Assembly (NCBI GenBank): GCA_019425005.1
Contig: JAHYYK010000049.1
Location: 1 to 16,436 of the forward strand
Length of the DNA stretch: 16,436 nucleotides
From: Collinsella sp.
GTDB lineage: Bacteria; Actinomycetota; Coriobacteriia; Coriobacteriales; Coriobacteriaceae
Reading direction: 5' to 3'
Below, piece after piece: positions 6,597 to 13,527 of the stretch; within the stretch, counting starts at the first letter, position 1; each line of letters starts with the position of its first letter. Position numbers and translations under genes: made by a program. The notes beneath the pieces are model-generated. The model did no database searches, was not told the origin of the DNA, and saw nothing but the letters and a program-made list of their open reading frames with translations.

Positions 6597-7460
6597 CTAT
6601 TCGACGATTGGTGCTCCGTGGCCCCAAGAACCTTCCATGCCGCACACGGTCGAGGCAAACCCGGCAGCAAAGTCGAGCGCGCGCTCGATGGCCTCGGCGC
6701 CACCCTCACCACGCTTGGCGGAATCGAGATAGCACATCAAAAACGAGGTGAGGAACGAGTCGCCCGCCCCCATGGTGTCCTTCATGTCCGTTACCGGTTT
6801 AGCCAGCTGGCGGTAATAACGCTCGCCGTCGTAAGCGATGCAGCCCTCGGCGCCCGCCGTAGCCGACACAAAACGCGGACCCAGATCCTTCACCCATGCC
6901 AGACGCTCGCGAATCTCGTCCTCACTCGCGGCATCCGCCGCACTAAAGAAAGCAAAATCGACATAGGGCGCAATCTGCTCGTAGTACTCGTCGGTGGAGT
7001 CGTCCGAAAAGTCAAAAGAGACCGTGACGCCCGCAGCCTTCAACTTGGGCAGCTCGCGCTCGGTGAAGCAATAGTTGCCCGAATGAACCACATCGAACTG
7101 CTTCATGTACGAAAGGTCAAAGCGATCGAGAACATAGCGCGCATCGCCACGGATACCGCCCTCGTTGGAGCCGAGGAAGACACGGTCACCGTCAACGACG
7201 GTCACGCGAGCCGCTCCGTTCTCGCCAATCATCTGCTCGCACTTGTCAAGCTCGATACCCTCATCCTCGAGGCTTGTAATGACATGCTCGGCAGCGGCGT
7301 CATTGCCAAAAATGCCCATGTATGCAGAGCGTGCGGCACCGCATTTCTTGGCATAAACGGCGAAGTTCACCGCATTGCCGCCGGGATACATGGTGTGGAT
7401 ATGCTCGTAGCGATCGACGACGTTGTCGCCAAATCCGAGCGCGTTAACGTTAAATGCCAT
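6597..7460 (-). CDS. PfkB-family kinase, FrlD-like (fructoselysine 6-kinase-like)
   Basis: 287 aa ribokinase-fold kinase. It resembles E. coli FrlD in its opening GFGDNVVDRYEH (9-20), MYPGGNAVNFAVYAKKCG (24-41) and VTVSFDFSDD (145-154), and in the catalytic loop KDTMGAGDSF (227-236) with D234 as base. FrlD phosphorylates fructoselysine at O6 before deglycation. The next gene upstream encodes an FrlB-like deglycase, 14 nt away, and the one before that an FrlC-like epimerase, which supports a sugar-amine (Amadori-type) substrate. The exact amine is not deducible. The ATG at 7460 has AAGGGG about 10 nt upstream. A 121-nt gap with a hairpin follows, separating this Frl-like half of the operon from the second half. 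Confidence 0.93.
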   Translation of the reverse strand: MAFNVNALGFGDNVVDRYEHIHTMYPGGNAVNFAVYAKKCGAARSAYMGIFGNDAAAEHVITSLEDEGIELDKCEQMIGENGAARVTVVDGDRVFLGSNEGGIRGDARYVLDRFDLSYMKQFDVVHSGNYCFTERELPKLKAAGVTVSFDFSDDSTDEYYEQIAPYVDFAFFSAADAASEDEIRERLAWVKDLGPRFVSATAGAEGCIAYDGERYYRQLAKPVTDMKDTMGAGDSFLTSFLMCYLDSAKRGEGGAEAIERALDFAAGFASTVCGMEGSWGHGAPIVE

Positions 7461-7474
7461 GGCCTTTGCCCCTT

Positions 7475-8443
7475 CTAGTACTCGACAACACCCATATAGC
7501 GACGGAAATCGGGATCGTGATCAAACACCTTGCCGCGTGCAGCACGCAGCTCGCAGTTCATGGCGTAGAACAGCACCGGGTCCAGATAGGCACGGACGCT
7601 CGCCGGCACGGCTTCCATACCGTACTCCTTGGCATCGAGCACCATCAGCGTATCGGTATGCGTCTTAAGGAACGCAAGGGCGCGCTCGTCCATGGCACGG
7701 CACTCGCTGGAGCCCATCTGCAGGAAGTAAAAAACGCCATCCTGAGTAGCCTCGAAGGGGCCGTGGAAGTACTCGGCAGAGTGGATGTAGCTGCAGTGCT
7801 GCCACTGCATCTCCATAAGAGAGCAGATAGCGAAACCGTAGGTCTGGCTAAAGTTGGGACCGCTGCCCAGAATGTAGAAGAACTCGTGCTCCTGGCAAAG
7901 CTTGGCAAAACGATCGCCTAGCTCGGCATTTACCTTCTCACGTGCCGGGGGAAGAATCTTATCCATCTCGGCGATACCGGCATACATATCGGCAAGATCG
8001 GCGTAGCCCTCCTGCTGATCGAGCAGCTCGGCCGCAAGCGACAGCGAAATGCCAGCGGGGACCTCGGCCTGCGGCACGCCCTCGCCCCACGGGTAGACCC
8101 ACGTGGTCCACTTGCCGGAGTCAATCTTGGATCCAGCGTTGTCGGTCTGGGCGATCACCGTAGCGCCGGCAGCAAGGGCAATCTCACAGCCCTCGACGAC
8201 CTCGGGGGTGTTGCCACTGTGGCTGCAAGCAATGACCAGGGATTTCTCACCCAAGCGGCGCGGGCGCATGATATCAAACTCGCGAGCCGTATAGATATAC
8301 GAAGTGAAGGTGGTTGCCTCGCGCTGCAGAAGCTCATGAGCCGGGATCAAATCGATCATGGAGCCACCGCAAGCAATCCAGTAGACGCCGTCGAACTTGC
8401 CCTTCTCGGCAATTGCCTCTTTGATCAGATCGTGTGCGTTCAT
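7475..8443 (-). CDS. SIS-domain sugar isomerase, FrlB-like deglycase
   Basis: 322 aa with two SIS folds. FrlB-type enzymes split fructoselysine 6-phosphate (or related Amadori 6-phosphates) into the amine and glucose 6-phosphate. Seen: ACGGSM (24-29), the phosphosugar motif SHSGNTPE (74-81), a second-domain entry ILGSGPNFS (191-199), HSAEYFHGPFE (221-231) matching the FrlB segment GEFRHGPLE that carries the catalytic Glu/His (here E224, H227), and the C-terminus FDHDPDFRRYMGVVEY, almost the FrlB ending. A TTG at 8476 extends the frame, but AAAGGA lies 8 nt before the ATG at 8443, which I take as start. Flanking FrlD-like and FrlC-like genes support the assignment. The specific substrate is unknown: fructoselysine, glucoselysine or another amino-sugar conjugate are all possible. 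Confidence 0.92.
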   Translation of the reverse strand: MNAHDLIKEAIAEKGKFDGVYWIACGGSMIDLIPAHELLQREATTFTSYIYTAREFDIMRPRRLGEKSLVIACSHSGNTPEVVEGCEIALAAGATVIAQTDNAGSKIDSGKWTTWVYPWGEGVPQAEVPAGISLSLAAELLDQQEGYADLADMYAGIAEMDKILPPAREKVNAELGDRFAKLCQEHEFFYILGSGPNFSQTYGFAICSLMEMQWQHCSYIHSAEYFHGPFEATQDGVFYFLQMGSSECRAMDERALAFLKTHTDTLMVLDAKEYGMEAVPASVRAYLDPVLFYAMNCELRAARGKVFDHDPDFRRYMGVVEY

Positions 8444-8505
8444 ATCCAGTTCCTTTCTTGTTTGGTCCGCAATCAATGACGTTGGCTGCGTGGCCGATAG
8501 TTGGT

Positions 8506-9357
8506 TTAGTCAATCAGATATTTCTCGAATGCGACCATGTTCTTGGCATCTGCCGCCGCCGGGTCATCGTAGTAACGCCCGTCCGTGATTTCCTGGCCCA
8601 GCATGCCATCGAAACCATGGGCATTAAGCGTAGCGACGAAGGCGTCCATATCGTGCTTGCCATCGCCCCACACCAGATGGCCATACGGGTCACCGTCGAT
8701 AAAGTGCATCTCGTGAATTGCCCCATCACCAAAGGCGGCAAACCAGTCCTCGAGCGTCTCGCCCGCAACGCCCATCGCGGTTGTATCAACCATGGGCTGT
8801 AAGTACGGGCTCGCGACCTCGTCAATCATGCGCTTCGCATCGGAAACCGTCGTTACAAGGTTGCTCTCCTCGGGACGCAGGCTTTCCATCGTAAGCACCA
8901 GACCGTGCTCACCGGCATACTCCGCCAGAATGGACAAGTGCTCGCGGCTGCGCTTCCAGGCTTCCTCGCGGTCCTCGTCCCAGTCGCCCCAGCCCGAGTT
9001 GACGGACATACGGTCGCACCCAAGTACCTCGGCAAGCTCAATGCCGTGCTTAAAGTACGCCAGGCTGCGCTGTTCATGCAGCGGTTTGCGTGCGCAGTAC
9101 TGCCAAGGATAGACAACATTCTCGGGGCACAGAGTACGATACCTAAGCCCACGGTCTGCAGCCTTTTTCGCCAGGACCTCAGCCTCAAAGTAGCCCGTGT
9201 GGTCGAGCGTCACATGCGGCTCCGCACACCACAGCTCAATGGACTCAAAGCCCAAACGCTGCTGCACATCAAGGAAGTAATCGAGCGACCACATGATGTA
9301 GTGGATATTCATGCCCGCAATCTGTTCGCGGCGCAGCGTCGGTTTGGATTCAGACAT
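8506..9357 (-). CDS. Sugar phosphate isomerase/epimerase, FrlC-like
   Basis: 283 aa, xylose-isomerase-like TIM barrel (AP-endonuclease-2 family). It aligns by eye with E. coli FrlC, which interconverts psicoselysine and fructoselysine at C3: LGFESIELWCAEPH (35-48), YRTLCPEN (73-80), LVLTMESLRPEESNLV (153-168), QPMVDTTAMGV (187-197), EMHFIDGD (216-223) and LGQEI (253-257). The metal ligands expected for the family are present: E158, D191, H218 and E256. The ATG has AAGGAGG 6 nt upstream, lying inside the 3' end of the previous gene; the genes are 1 nt apart, so translation is probably coupled. A 62-nt gap separates it from the FrlB-like gene. It probably brings an isomeric ketosyl-amine into the deglycation route. 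Confidence 0.92.
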   Translation of the reverse strand: MSESKPTLRREQIAGMNIHYIMWSLDYFLDVQQRLGFESIELWCAEPHVTLDHTGYFEAEVLAKKAADRGLRYRTLCPENVVYPWQYCARKPLHEQRSLAYFKHGIELAEVLGCDRMSVNSGWGDWDEDREEAWKRSREHLSILAEYAGEHGLVLTMESLRPEESNLVTTVSDAKRMIDEVASPYLQPMVDTTAMGVAGETLEDWFAAFGDGAIHEMHFIDGDPYGHLVWGDGKHDMDAFVATLNAHGFDGMLGQEITDGRYYDDPAAADAKNMVAFEKYLID

Positions 9358-9358
9358 C

Positions 9359-10942
9359 TTATGCCTCCTTATTTCGATCGAACACGATTTGTCCGTCCGA
9401 CATCGTCATATCAACCGAAAGATCGCGTGCGTCGCGATAATCGAGGTCGAACACATCCCGATCGAGCACGCAGATATCGGCAAGCTTGCCGACCTCAAGC
9501 GTACCCAGTTCGTCTTCGCGCATCAGATCGTACGCGCCCCCGGCAGTCCAAGCACGCAAGAGCTCGACAAGCGTCAGCGCGTTGGCCTCATTCACGGGCA
9601 GCCCATCGTCGAAGTATCCACCGCACGCGCTGTAGATTGACTCGCCCAGGCTCGGAATCAGCAGTGGCAAATCCGTACCACAGCACACCGTGCATCCGGA
9701 ATCTTCCATGCCGCGGCGATTCCAGCTGTGCAAAAGTCGCGTCTCGCCAATTTGTCGACGCATCATCGACAGGCAATCCTCGCGCCGGTCCAGCGTCAAA
9801 ATCTGCGGATAGACCTCGCAAATTCCACCTAACTTGCCAAACTCGACAAGATCGGTCGGATCAGAGTTCTCGAGATCGGTAATCGCATGGCGGCGAAGCA
9901 ACCGTCCATGCTCGTCTCGAGGCAGCGAGGCATAGAGCGCCACGGTGCGACGAACGGCGCCATCGCCCTGGCAATGCAAGGAATATCGGAAGCCGTCAGC
10001 ATCAATTGCGCGCAGCTCGTTCTCAATCAGATCCCACTCGGGCTCCTCGACAACCGTCTTGCCGGCAGCTCCCGCATCGGCCGTGTCCTCATAGGGGTCA
10101 ATCATCTCGGCAAGCCCCGCCCATACGCCGCGATCGGTCATACGGTTGAAGCCAGAAAAACGAACGAACGGTCCCCGAAAGCGCTCTCGTGCCTCGCGAG
10201 CATACGACAGATTTGCACCGGCACCCACCGGCTGCGACATCATAGAGACGCGAACCGTCAGCTCACCAGATTCTTCACGGCGAGCCATTTCGTCGGCAAA
10301 ACCGTAGTAGTCATCAAACGCCATCTCCTTGATGGCGGTAACGCCGCGCTCGTTAAGCATGCTCATGTAGTCCGAATACCCCGCACGTACCTCGGGCAGC
10401 GCGAGGAAATCGCTCATCATGCGCCAGATCTTCTCGGCATAGCACGCCTGGGGTGTGAAGCCGTATCGCGCACTGGCGGCAGCATTGAGAACGCAGGTCT
10501 CCGCACCCGGTGTAAAGCAGACGACAGGGATATCGCCAAAACAATCGTCAAACACAGCCGCCGTATTTGCGTTCTCGGCATCCGATGCCAACGTTTCGGG
10601 TAGGTTGTGGCCAAAAGCCGCCGCGCAATCCGGATGATCTTCTTTCCATGCACGCAAGAGCGACACGGCCTCTTTGGCATCAGCGATGCCGGACAGATCA
10701 GGCCCCAACGTCCGCAGCGCCCAGCCTGTATAGAAGGTATGCACATCGATCAGGCCAGGCATGACGGTGCGGTCGCCCAGGTCAACTACCTCGTCCGCCT
10801 GGGTCAAATACGAAGCTAGCTCACACTTGGTGCCAACAGCCTCAATTCGATTGCCACGGACCGCTACGAAACCTTCAAACGGCAGGTCCCCCGTACCGGT
10901 AAAGACGCTCTTAGACGTCAGGACCGTCAAACGATCAGACAT
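9359..10942 (-). CDS. Amidohydrolase-3 (YtcJ-like) protein, HxH motif changed
   Basis: 527 aa, matching the Amidohydro_3/YtcJ-like group (usually 500-560 aa): N-terminal beta-sandwich (GFVAVRGNRIEAVG), MPGLIDVHTF (61-70), YSLHCQGDGAVRR (320-332), RHAITDLENSDPTDLVEFG (351-369), CCGTDLPLLIPS (420-431) and the closing GTLEVGKLADICVLDRD. Family members hydrolyse N-acyl, formamide or urea-type bonds in a metal-dependent way. Here the barrel-start H-x-H is H-x-F (H68, F70), although H323, H352 and D423 are kept, so metal binding is probably altered. No signal peptide. The ATG at 10942 (AGGTGG 5 nt upstream) is preferred over GTG codons at 10951 and 10945. It overlaps neither neighbour but is 9 nt from yfcC and 1 nt from the FrlC-like gene. 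A role in freeing the amine part of the substrate is speculation. Confidence 0.9.
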   Translation of the reverse strand: MSDRLTVLTSKSVFTGTGDLPFEGFVAVRGNRIEAVGTKCELASYLTQADEVVDLGDRTVMPGLIDVHTFYTGWALRTLGPDLSGIADAKEAVSLLRAWKEDHPDCAAAFGHNLPETLASDAENANTAAVFDDCFGDIPVVCFTPGAETCVLNAAASARYGFTPQACYAEKIWRMMSDFLALPEVRAGYSDYMSMLNERGVTAIKEMAFDDYYGFADEMARREESGELTVRVSMMSQPVGAGANLSYAREARERFRGPFVRFSGFNRMTDRGVWAGLAEMIDPYEDTADAGAAGKTVVEEPEWDLIENELRAIDADGFRYSLHCQGDGAVRRTVALYASLPRDEHGRLLRRHAITDLENSDPTDLVEFGKLGGICEVYPQILTLDRREDCLSMMRRQIGETRLLHSWNRRGMEDSGCTVCCGTDLPLLIPSLGESIYSACGGYFDDGLPVNEANALTLVELLRAWTAGGAYDLMREDELGTLEVGKLADICVLDRDVFDLDYRDARDLSVDMTMSDGQIVFDRNKEA

Positions 10943-10951
10943 CACAACCAC

Positions 10952-12415
10952 CTACGCCGGAAGCATGCCAGAAATTGCCGTTACGATCAGGCCAAAGACG
11001 ACCATGAAGATGAAGAACTTCCAAATGGTCTTCCACCATTGGCCAAACGAAATCTTAGCCACGCCAAGGCCGGCAACCGTCATGCCCGCCACGGGACTGA
11101 TGGTGTTGATGGTCTGGTTGGCAAACTGGAGCGCGGTAACGGCCGCCTCGGGATTGAGGCCCATGAGCTCGGTCAGGGGGCCCATAACGGGCATGGTGAG
11201 TGCCGCCAGGCCAGAACTCGAGGGAACCAGCAAAGAGAGCAGGCCAAGGACGATATACATAAACGTGGTGTAGACGGCGGCGGGCGCACCGGCGAGCGCA
11301 GTAGCGAGCGCCTGGAGGATGGTGTCGATGATCATGCCGCCCTCGGCGATGACCAGAATACCGCGAGCGATACCGATAACGATGGCGGCGTACGCAAAGT
11401 CGGCGAGACCTTTAACGAACTCCTCAGCAATCGTCTGCTGGTCAAGACCGCCCAGGATACCGGCAAGCAAGCCCATGCCAAGGAACACGGCGGAAATCTC
11501 ATTCATGTACCAACCCTGGGTAACAAGACCCCAGACGATAATGCCCATACCGCAAGCAAAATCGATAAGCACGAGCTTCTGACGGGTAGTGAACTCTTCC
11601 TCGATGGAGGCATCGGTCACGGAAAACTCGATACGCTTGAGCTTATCGTCCTCGTACGTAATGGACGACTCGGGGTTTTTCTTGACGCGCATGGCGTAGC
11701 GCATGGCCCATGCGATACCGACGGCAGTGAAGATGACCCAAGAAACGGCGCGCAGCCACAGTTGCGGATTGCCCTCGATGCCAATGATGCCCTGGGCGAT
11801 CAAAACATTAAACGGATCGATGGTCGAAGCGCAATATCCCAGGTTAGGACCAAGGAAGCAGATGATGAATGCCGTCATCGAGTCATAACCGATACCCATC
11901 ATGATGGGAATGAAGATGGCATAGAACGGCAGGGCTTCCTCAGACATACCAAACGTGGTGCCGCAAATGGACAGCAACGTCATCGTGATGGGAATGATGA
12001 GGATGTCCTTGTTCTTGAGCTTTTTAATCACGCGGCTCATGCCGGCATTCAAAGCGTTGGTCTTGGTGATGATTGCGAACGACCCGCCAATCAATAAGAC
12101 GAACGCAACGACGTCGGCAGCCTCCTGGATGCCCTTAGTGGGCGCTTGCAGGACCGCGAAGATATCCTGCCCCAGATTGATGGTCTCGCCGGTCTCGGAA
12201 TCGGTGTAGTTCTTATCGACCTGTTCATAGGTTCCAGCAACGGCGACTTCACGCTCGCCCGCCGCTGTCGAAATCGTCTTGCGCTGATACTGACCAGAGG
12301 GAACGATCCAAGTCAAGACCGCAAAGACAACGATCAGCAAGAACATGATCGTATAGACATGCGGTAATTTGAACTTAAAACGTCTGTTTGTCTTCTTCGC
12401 CTTCGTATCTGACAT
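10952..12415 (-). CDS. YfcC/DcuC-family membrane permease
   Basis: 487 aa integral membrane protein of the YfcC family (PF03606). Its opening matches the family hallmark: basic cytoplasmic start, then HVYTIMFLLIVVFAVLTWIV and PSG (residues 19-41). About 11-12 hydrophobic segments follow, near 101-119, 137-155, 160-178, 180-200, 222-240, 281-299, 305-325, 340-358, 383-405, 440-455 and 463-484. A polar serine-rich turn PSSSGLAALTMP (398-409) and FANQTINTISPV (431-442) are typical of the fold. Family members are thought to move dicarboxylates, amino acids or peptides; none has a firmly known substrate that I can cite. The ATG at 12415 has GGAGG 5 nt upstream, so the 20-residue extension to 12475 is rejected. 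As first gene after the regulated promoter it is probably the importer for the operon's substrate, in place of the FrlA permease or ABC importer of known frl operons. Confidence 0.93.
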   Translation of the reverse strand: MSDTKAKKTNRRFKFKLPHVYTIMFLLIVVFAVLTWIVPSGQYQRKTISTAAGEREVAVAGTYEQVDKNYTDSETGETINLGQDIFAVLQAPTKGIQEAADVVAFVLLIGGSFAIITKTNALNAGMSRVIKKLKNKDILIIPITMTLLSICGTTFGMSEEALPFYAIFIPIMMGIGYDSMTAFIICFLGPNLGYCASTIDPFNVLIAQGIIGIEGNPQLWLRAVSWVIFTAVGIAWAMRYAMRVKKNPESSITYEDDKLKRIEFSVTDASIEEEFTTRQKLVLIDFACGMGIIVWGLVTQGWYMNEISAVFLGMGLLAGILGGLDQQTIAEEFVKGLADFAYAAIVIGIARGILVIAEGGMIIDTILQALATALAGAPAAVYTTFMYIVLGLLSLLVPSSSGLAALTMPVMGPLTELMGLNPEAAVTALQFANQTINTISPVAGMTVAGLGVAKISFGQWWKTIWKFFIFMVVFGLIVTAISGMLPA

Positions 12416-12457
12416 AGATACCTCCAAAGAACTCGAGACTGCATCGCATCTCGCTTC

Positions 12458-12480
12458 AACGTTTGCACAAGGCAAACGTT
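12458..12480. promoter_or_regulatory. Perfect inverted repeat, probable operator of the operon
   Basis: AACGTTTGC (12458-12466) and GCAAACGTT (12472-12480) form a perfect 9-bp inverted repeat with a 5-bp spacer. It lies just downstream of the predicted transcript start (about 12488) of the yfcC operon, where a repressor would block transcription. The adjacent gntR gene makes its product the likely ligand-responsive binder. In RNA it could also form a leader stem, but no U-run follows. GntR/UTRA sites are often shorter, so binding by another regulator is possible. Confidence 0.5.
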
Positions 12481-12494
12481 CTATGACGTTCTAT
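12476..12494 (+). repeat. Tandem ACGTTCTAT direct repeat beside the operator
   Basis: ACGTTCTAT occurs at 12476-12484 and again at 12486-12494, one base apart, giving a 10-bp period, about one helical turn. The first copy overlaps the right arm of the 9-bp inverted repeat, and the second reaches the -10 region. The arrangement suggests extra regulator contacts on the same DNA face. Confidence 0.4.
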
Positions 12495-12523
12495 AGGTTA
12501 CCAGCAGCTTTTCTCGCCATCAA
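12495..12523 (-). promoter_or_regulatory. Promoter of the yfcC operon
   Basis: On the - strand TTGATG (-35; 12518-12523) is 17 nt from TAACCT (-10; 12495-12500), and TGG directly precedes the -10, giving an extended -10 of the TGn type. A transcript start near 12488 would leave a leader of about 73 nt carrying the inverted repeat. The -10 matches consensus at only three positions, so the TG extension matters. Confidence 0.4.
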
Positions 12524-12587
12524 GATAATTTCAAACTGATTGCCGCAACGCGGTTGAACGGTTGCGTTTGCGCCGTGAACGGTATGG

Positions 12588-12619
12588 AAACGCCCGGTGA
12601 GATGATCCACCGGGCGCTT
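12588..12619 (-). terminator. Terminator after gntR
   Basis: CGCCCGGTG (12591-12599) and CACCGGGCG (12608-12616) make a 9-bp GC-rich stem with an 8-nt loop, 18 nt after the gntR stop. A short TTT follows on the - strand. It separates the regulator transcript from the yfcC operon promoter, so the operon has its own promoter rather than reading through from gntR. Confidence 0.65.
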
Positions 12620-12633
12620 TCATACGCAATGTC

Positions 12634-13377
12634 CTAGATGTCAAAAACGTAGCGAGACCCAACGATCCGCTGACGACCGATGATAAACGGCCGCCGCTGC
12701 TCATCGAAAAAGAAGGCTTCCATATAAAACAAGGGTTCGCCAACGGGAACTGCCAACAACCGAGCGACCTCGGGCGACGCACACGCGATCTCAAGCGTGC
12801 ATGGGTCGGTAAACGCGGGCGTGCGGCCCGTCAGGTTGCGCACGAACTCAAAAATGGATTGGTTAGATAGAGGTGCCGTTGATAGATAGGCGTTGTCCTC
12901 GTAAACATATATGTTGTTCTCGAGCATGACAGGGACGCCATCGGCAGTACGCACGCGCTCAACGCAGATCAAGTCAGTTCCAACGGGAACACCAAAGAAC
13001 TGTGCTTCGGTGGAATCCGCCGGCAGCATCTTTCTCGAAATGACACGCGCCCCCGGTTCCATTCCGTTAACGCGGCATGCGTCCGAAAAACTCTGGACGT
13101 CATCCTTCTGGCGAATCTTGCGCTTGAGCTTGGGGGCATTGACAAACGTGCCTTTCCCCTGTCGCTTCGTTAGATAGCCCTGTTGGACGAGCTCCTCAAT
13201 AGCGCGTCGCACGGTAACGCGGCCAACTTTATAGCTCTCAGCCAATTCGAATTCGTTGGGTATCCGCGCACCTGCCTTGTAGGCACCGGAGTTGATTTCG
13301 TTTTTGATGATATCGATAACCTGTTGGTACAGCGGTATCGCTGCTTTACCGTCAGTTAGCCCTTCAGTCGGTGGCAT
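12634..13377 (-). CDS. GntR-family regulator with UTRA ligand domain
   Basis: 247 aa, typical of the HutC/FrlR-type GntR subfamily. A winged helix-turn-helix spans about residues 15-80: PLYQQVIDIIKNEI, then RIPNEFELAESYKVGRVTVR (recognition helix near 52-60) and the wing GYLTKRQGKGTFV. A UTRA effector domain follows at about 98-245, including VICVE-like ICVERVRTADGVP (137-149) and a C-terminal RQRIVGSRYVFDI strand. UTRA domains usually bind phosphorylated sugars or related catabolites and release repression. E. coli FrlR belongs to the same type, which fits the Frl-like genes downstream. The ATG has GAGAGGG just upstream. It is a separate unit from the operon: a terminator lies between. It probably represses the yfcC operon until a pathway phosphosugar appears; this is inference from position. 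Confidence 0.93.
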   Translation of the reverse strand: MPPTEGLTDGKAAIPLYQQVIDIIKNEINSGAYKAGARIPNEFELAESYKVGRVTVRRAIEELVQQGYLTKRQGKGTFVNAPKLKRKIRQKDDVQSFSDACRVNGMEPGARVISRKMLPADSTEAQFFGVPVGTDLICVERVRTADGVPVMLENNIYVYEDNAYLSTAPLSNQSIFEFVRNLTGRTPAFTDPCTLEIACASPEVARLLAVPVGEPLFYMEAFFFDEQRRPFIIGRQRIVGSRYVFDI

Positions 13378-13434
13378 ATACCCTCTCCAAGCACAATTAA
13401 GCCTAAAACGGACTTAGGGGCATTCAACAAGTCC

Positions 13435-13454
13435 TTAAGCCCGCATTAGCTTAA
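13435..13454. promoter_or_regulatory. TTAAGC inverted repeat upstream of gntR
   Basis: TTAAGC (13435-13440) and GCTTAA (13449-13454) form a 6-bp inverted repeat with an 8-bp spacer, about 60 nt before the gntR start. A third TTAAGC is at 13397-13402. Next to it GGACTT/AAGTCC (13410-13415, 13429-13434) form another inverted repeat. These could mark the gntR promoter or an autoregulatory site, but I see no convincing -35/-10 pair. Confidence 0.25.
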
Positions 13455-13503
13455 AGTATGCTAGGTGTCGCACCAAAATGTCGGCTATTTACTCATCAGA
13501 CCC

Positions 13504-13527
13504 GAAAAACGCGCAACTACCGCGCTC
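13504..13527 (-). terminator. Terminator after HAD-IA phosphatase gene
   Basis: On the - strand CGCG, a 7-nt loop (GTAGTTG) and CGCG form a short GC stem, followed by TTTTT. G-T and A-T pairs can extend the stem at its base. It begins directly after the stop codon of the HAD-IA gene (13528-13530). The stem is short but the U-run is good. Confidence 0.55.

Noticed and set aside
6474..7478. + strand frame (334 codons) opposite the FrlD-like kinase
   Set aside because: It mirrors a well-supported PfkB gene in a GC-rich genome, has no ribosome binding site and no recognisable motif.
8905..9882. + strand frame (325 codons) across the FrlC-like and amidohydrolase genes
   Set aside because: It crosses two real genes on the other strand, and its Arg/Ser/Pro-rich C-terminal half is typical of antisense translation.
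11039..12097. Long + strand frame (352 codons) opposite the yfcC gene
   Set aside because: It is the antisense shadow of a clear membrane-protein gene. The translation is low-complexity, rich in His, Asp, Gly and Arg, with no ribosome binding site or domain.
12458..12480. PurR/LacI-type operator
   Set aside because: The half-sites AACGTTTGC and GCAAACGTT resemble PurR box halves, but they are in outward order with a 5-bp spacer, and no LacI-family gene or purine gene is nearby.
13378..13500. gntR promoter
   Set aside because: Candidates such as TTGTTG with TTTAGG at 17 nt have a poor -10. No pair was good enough to list as a promoter; only the inverted repeats were recorded.
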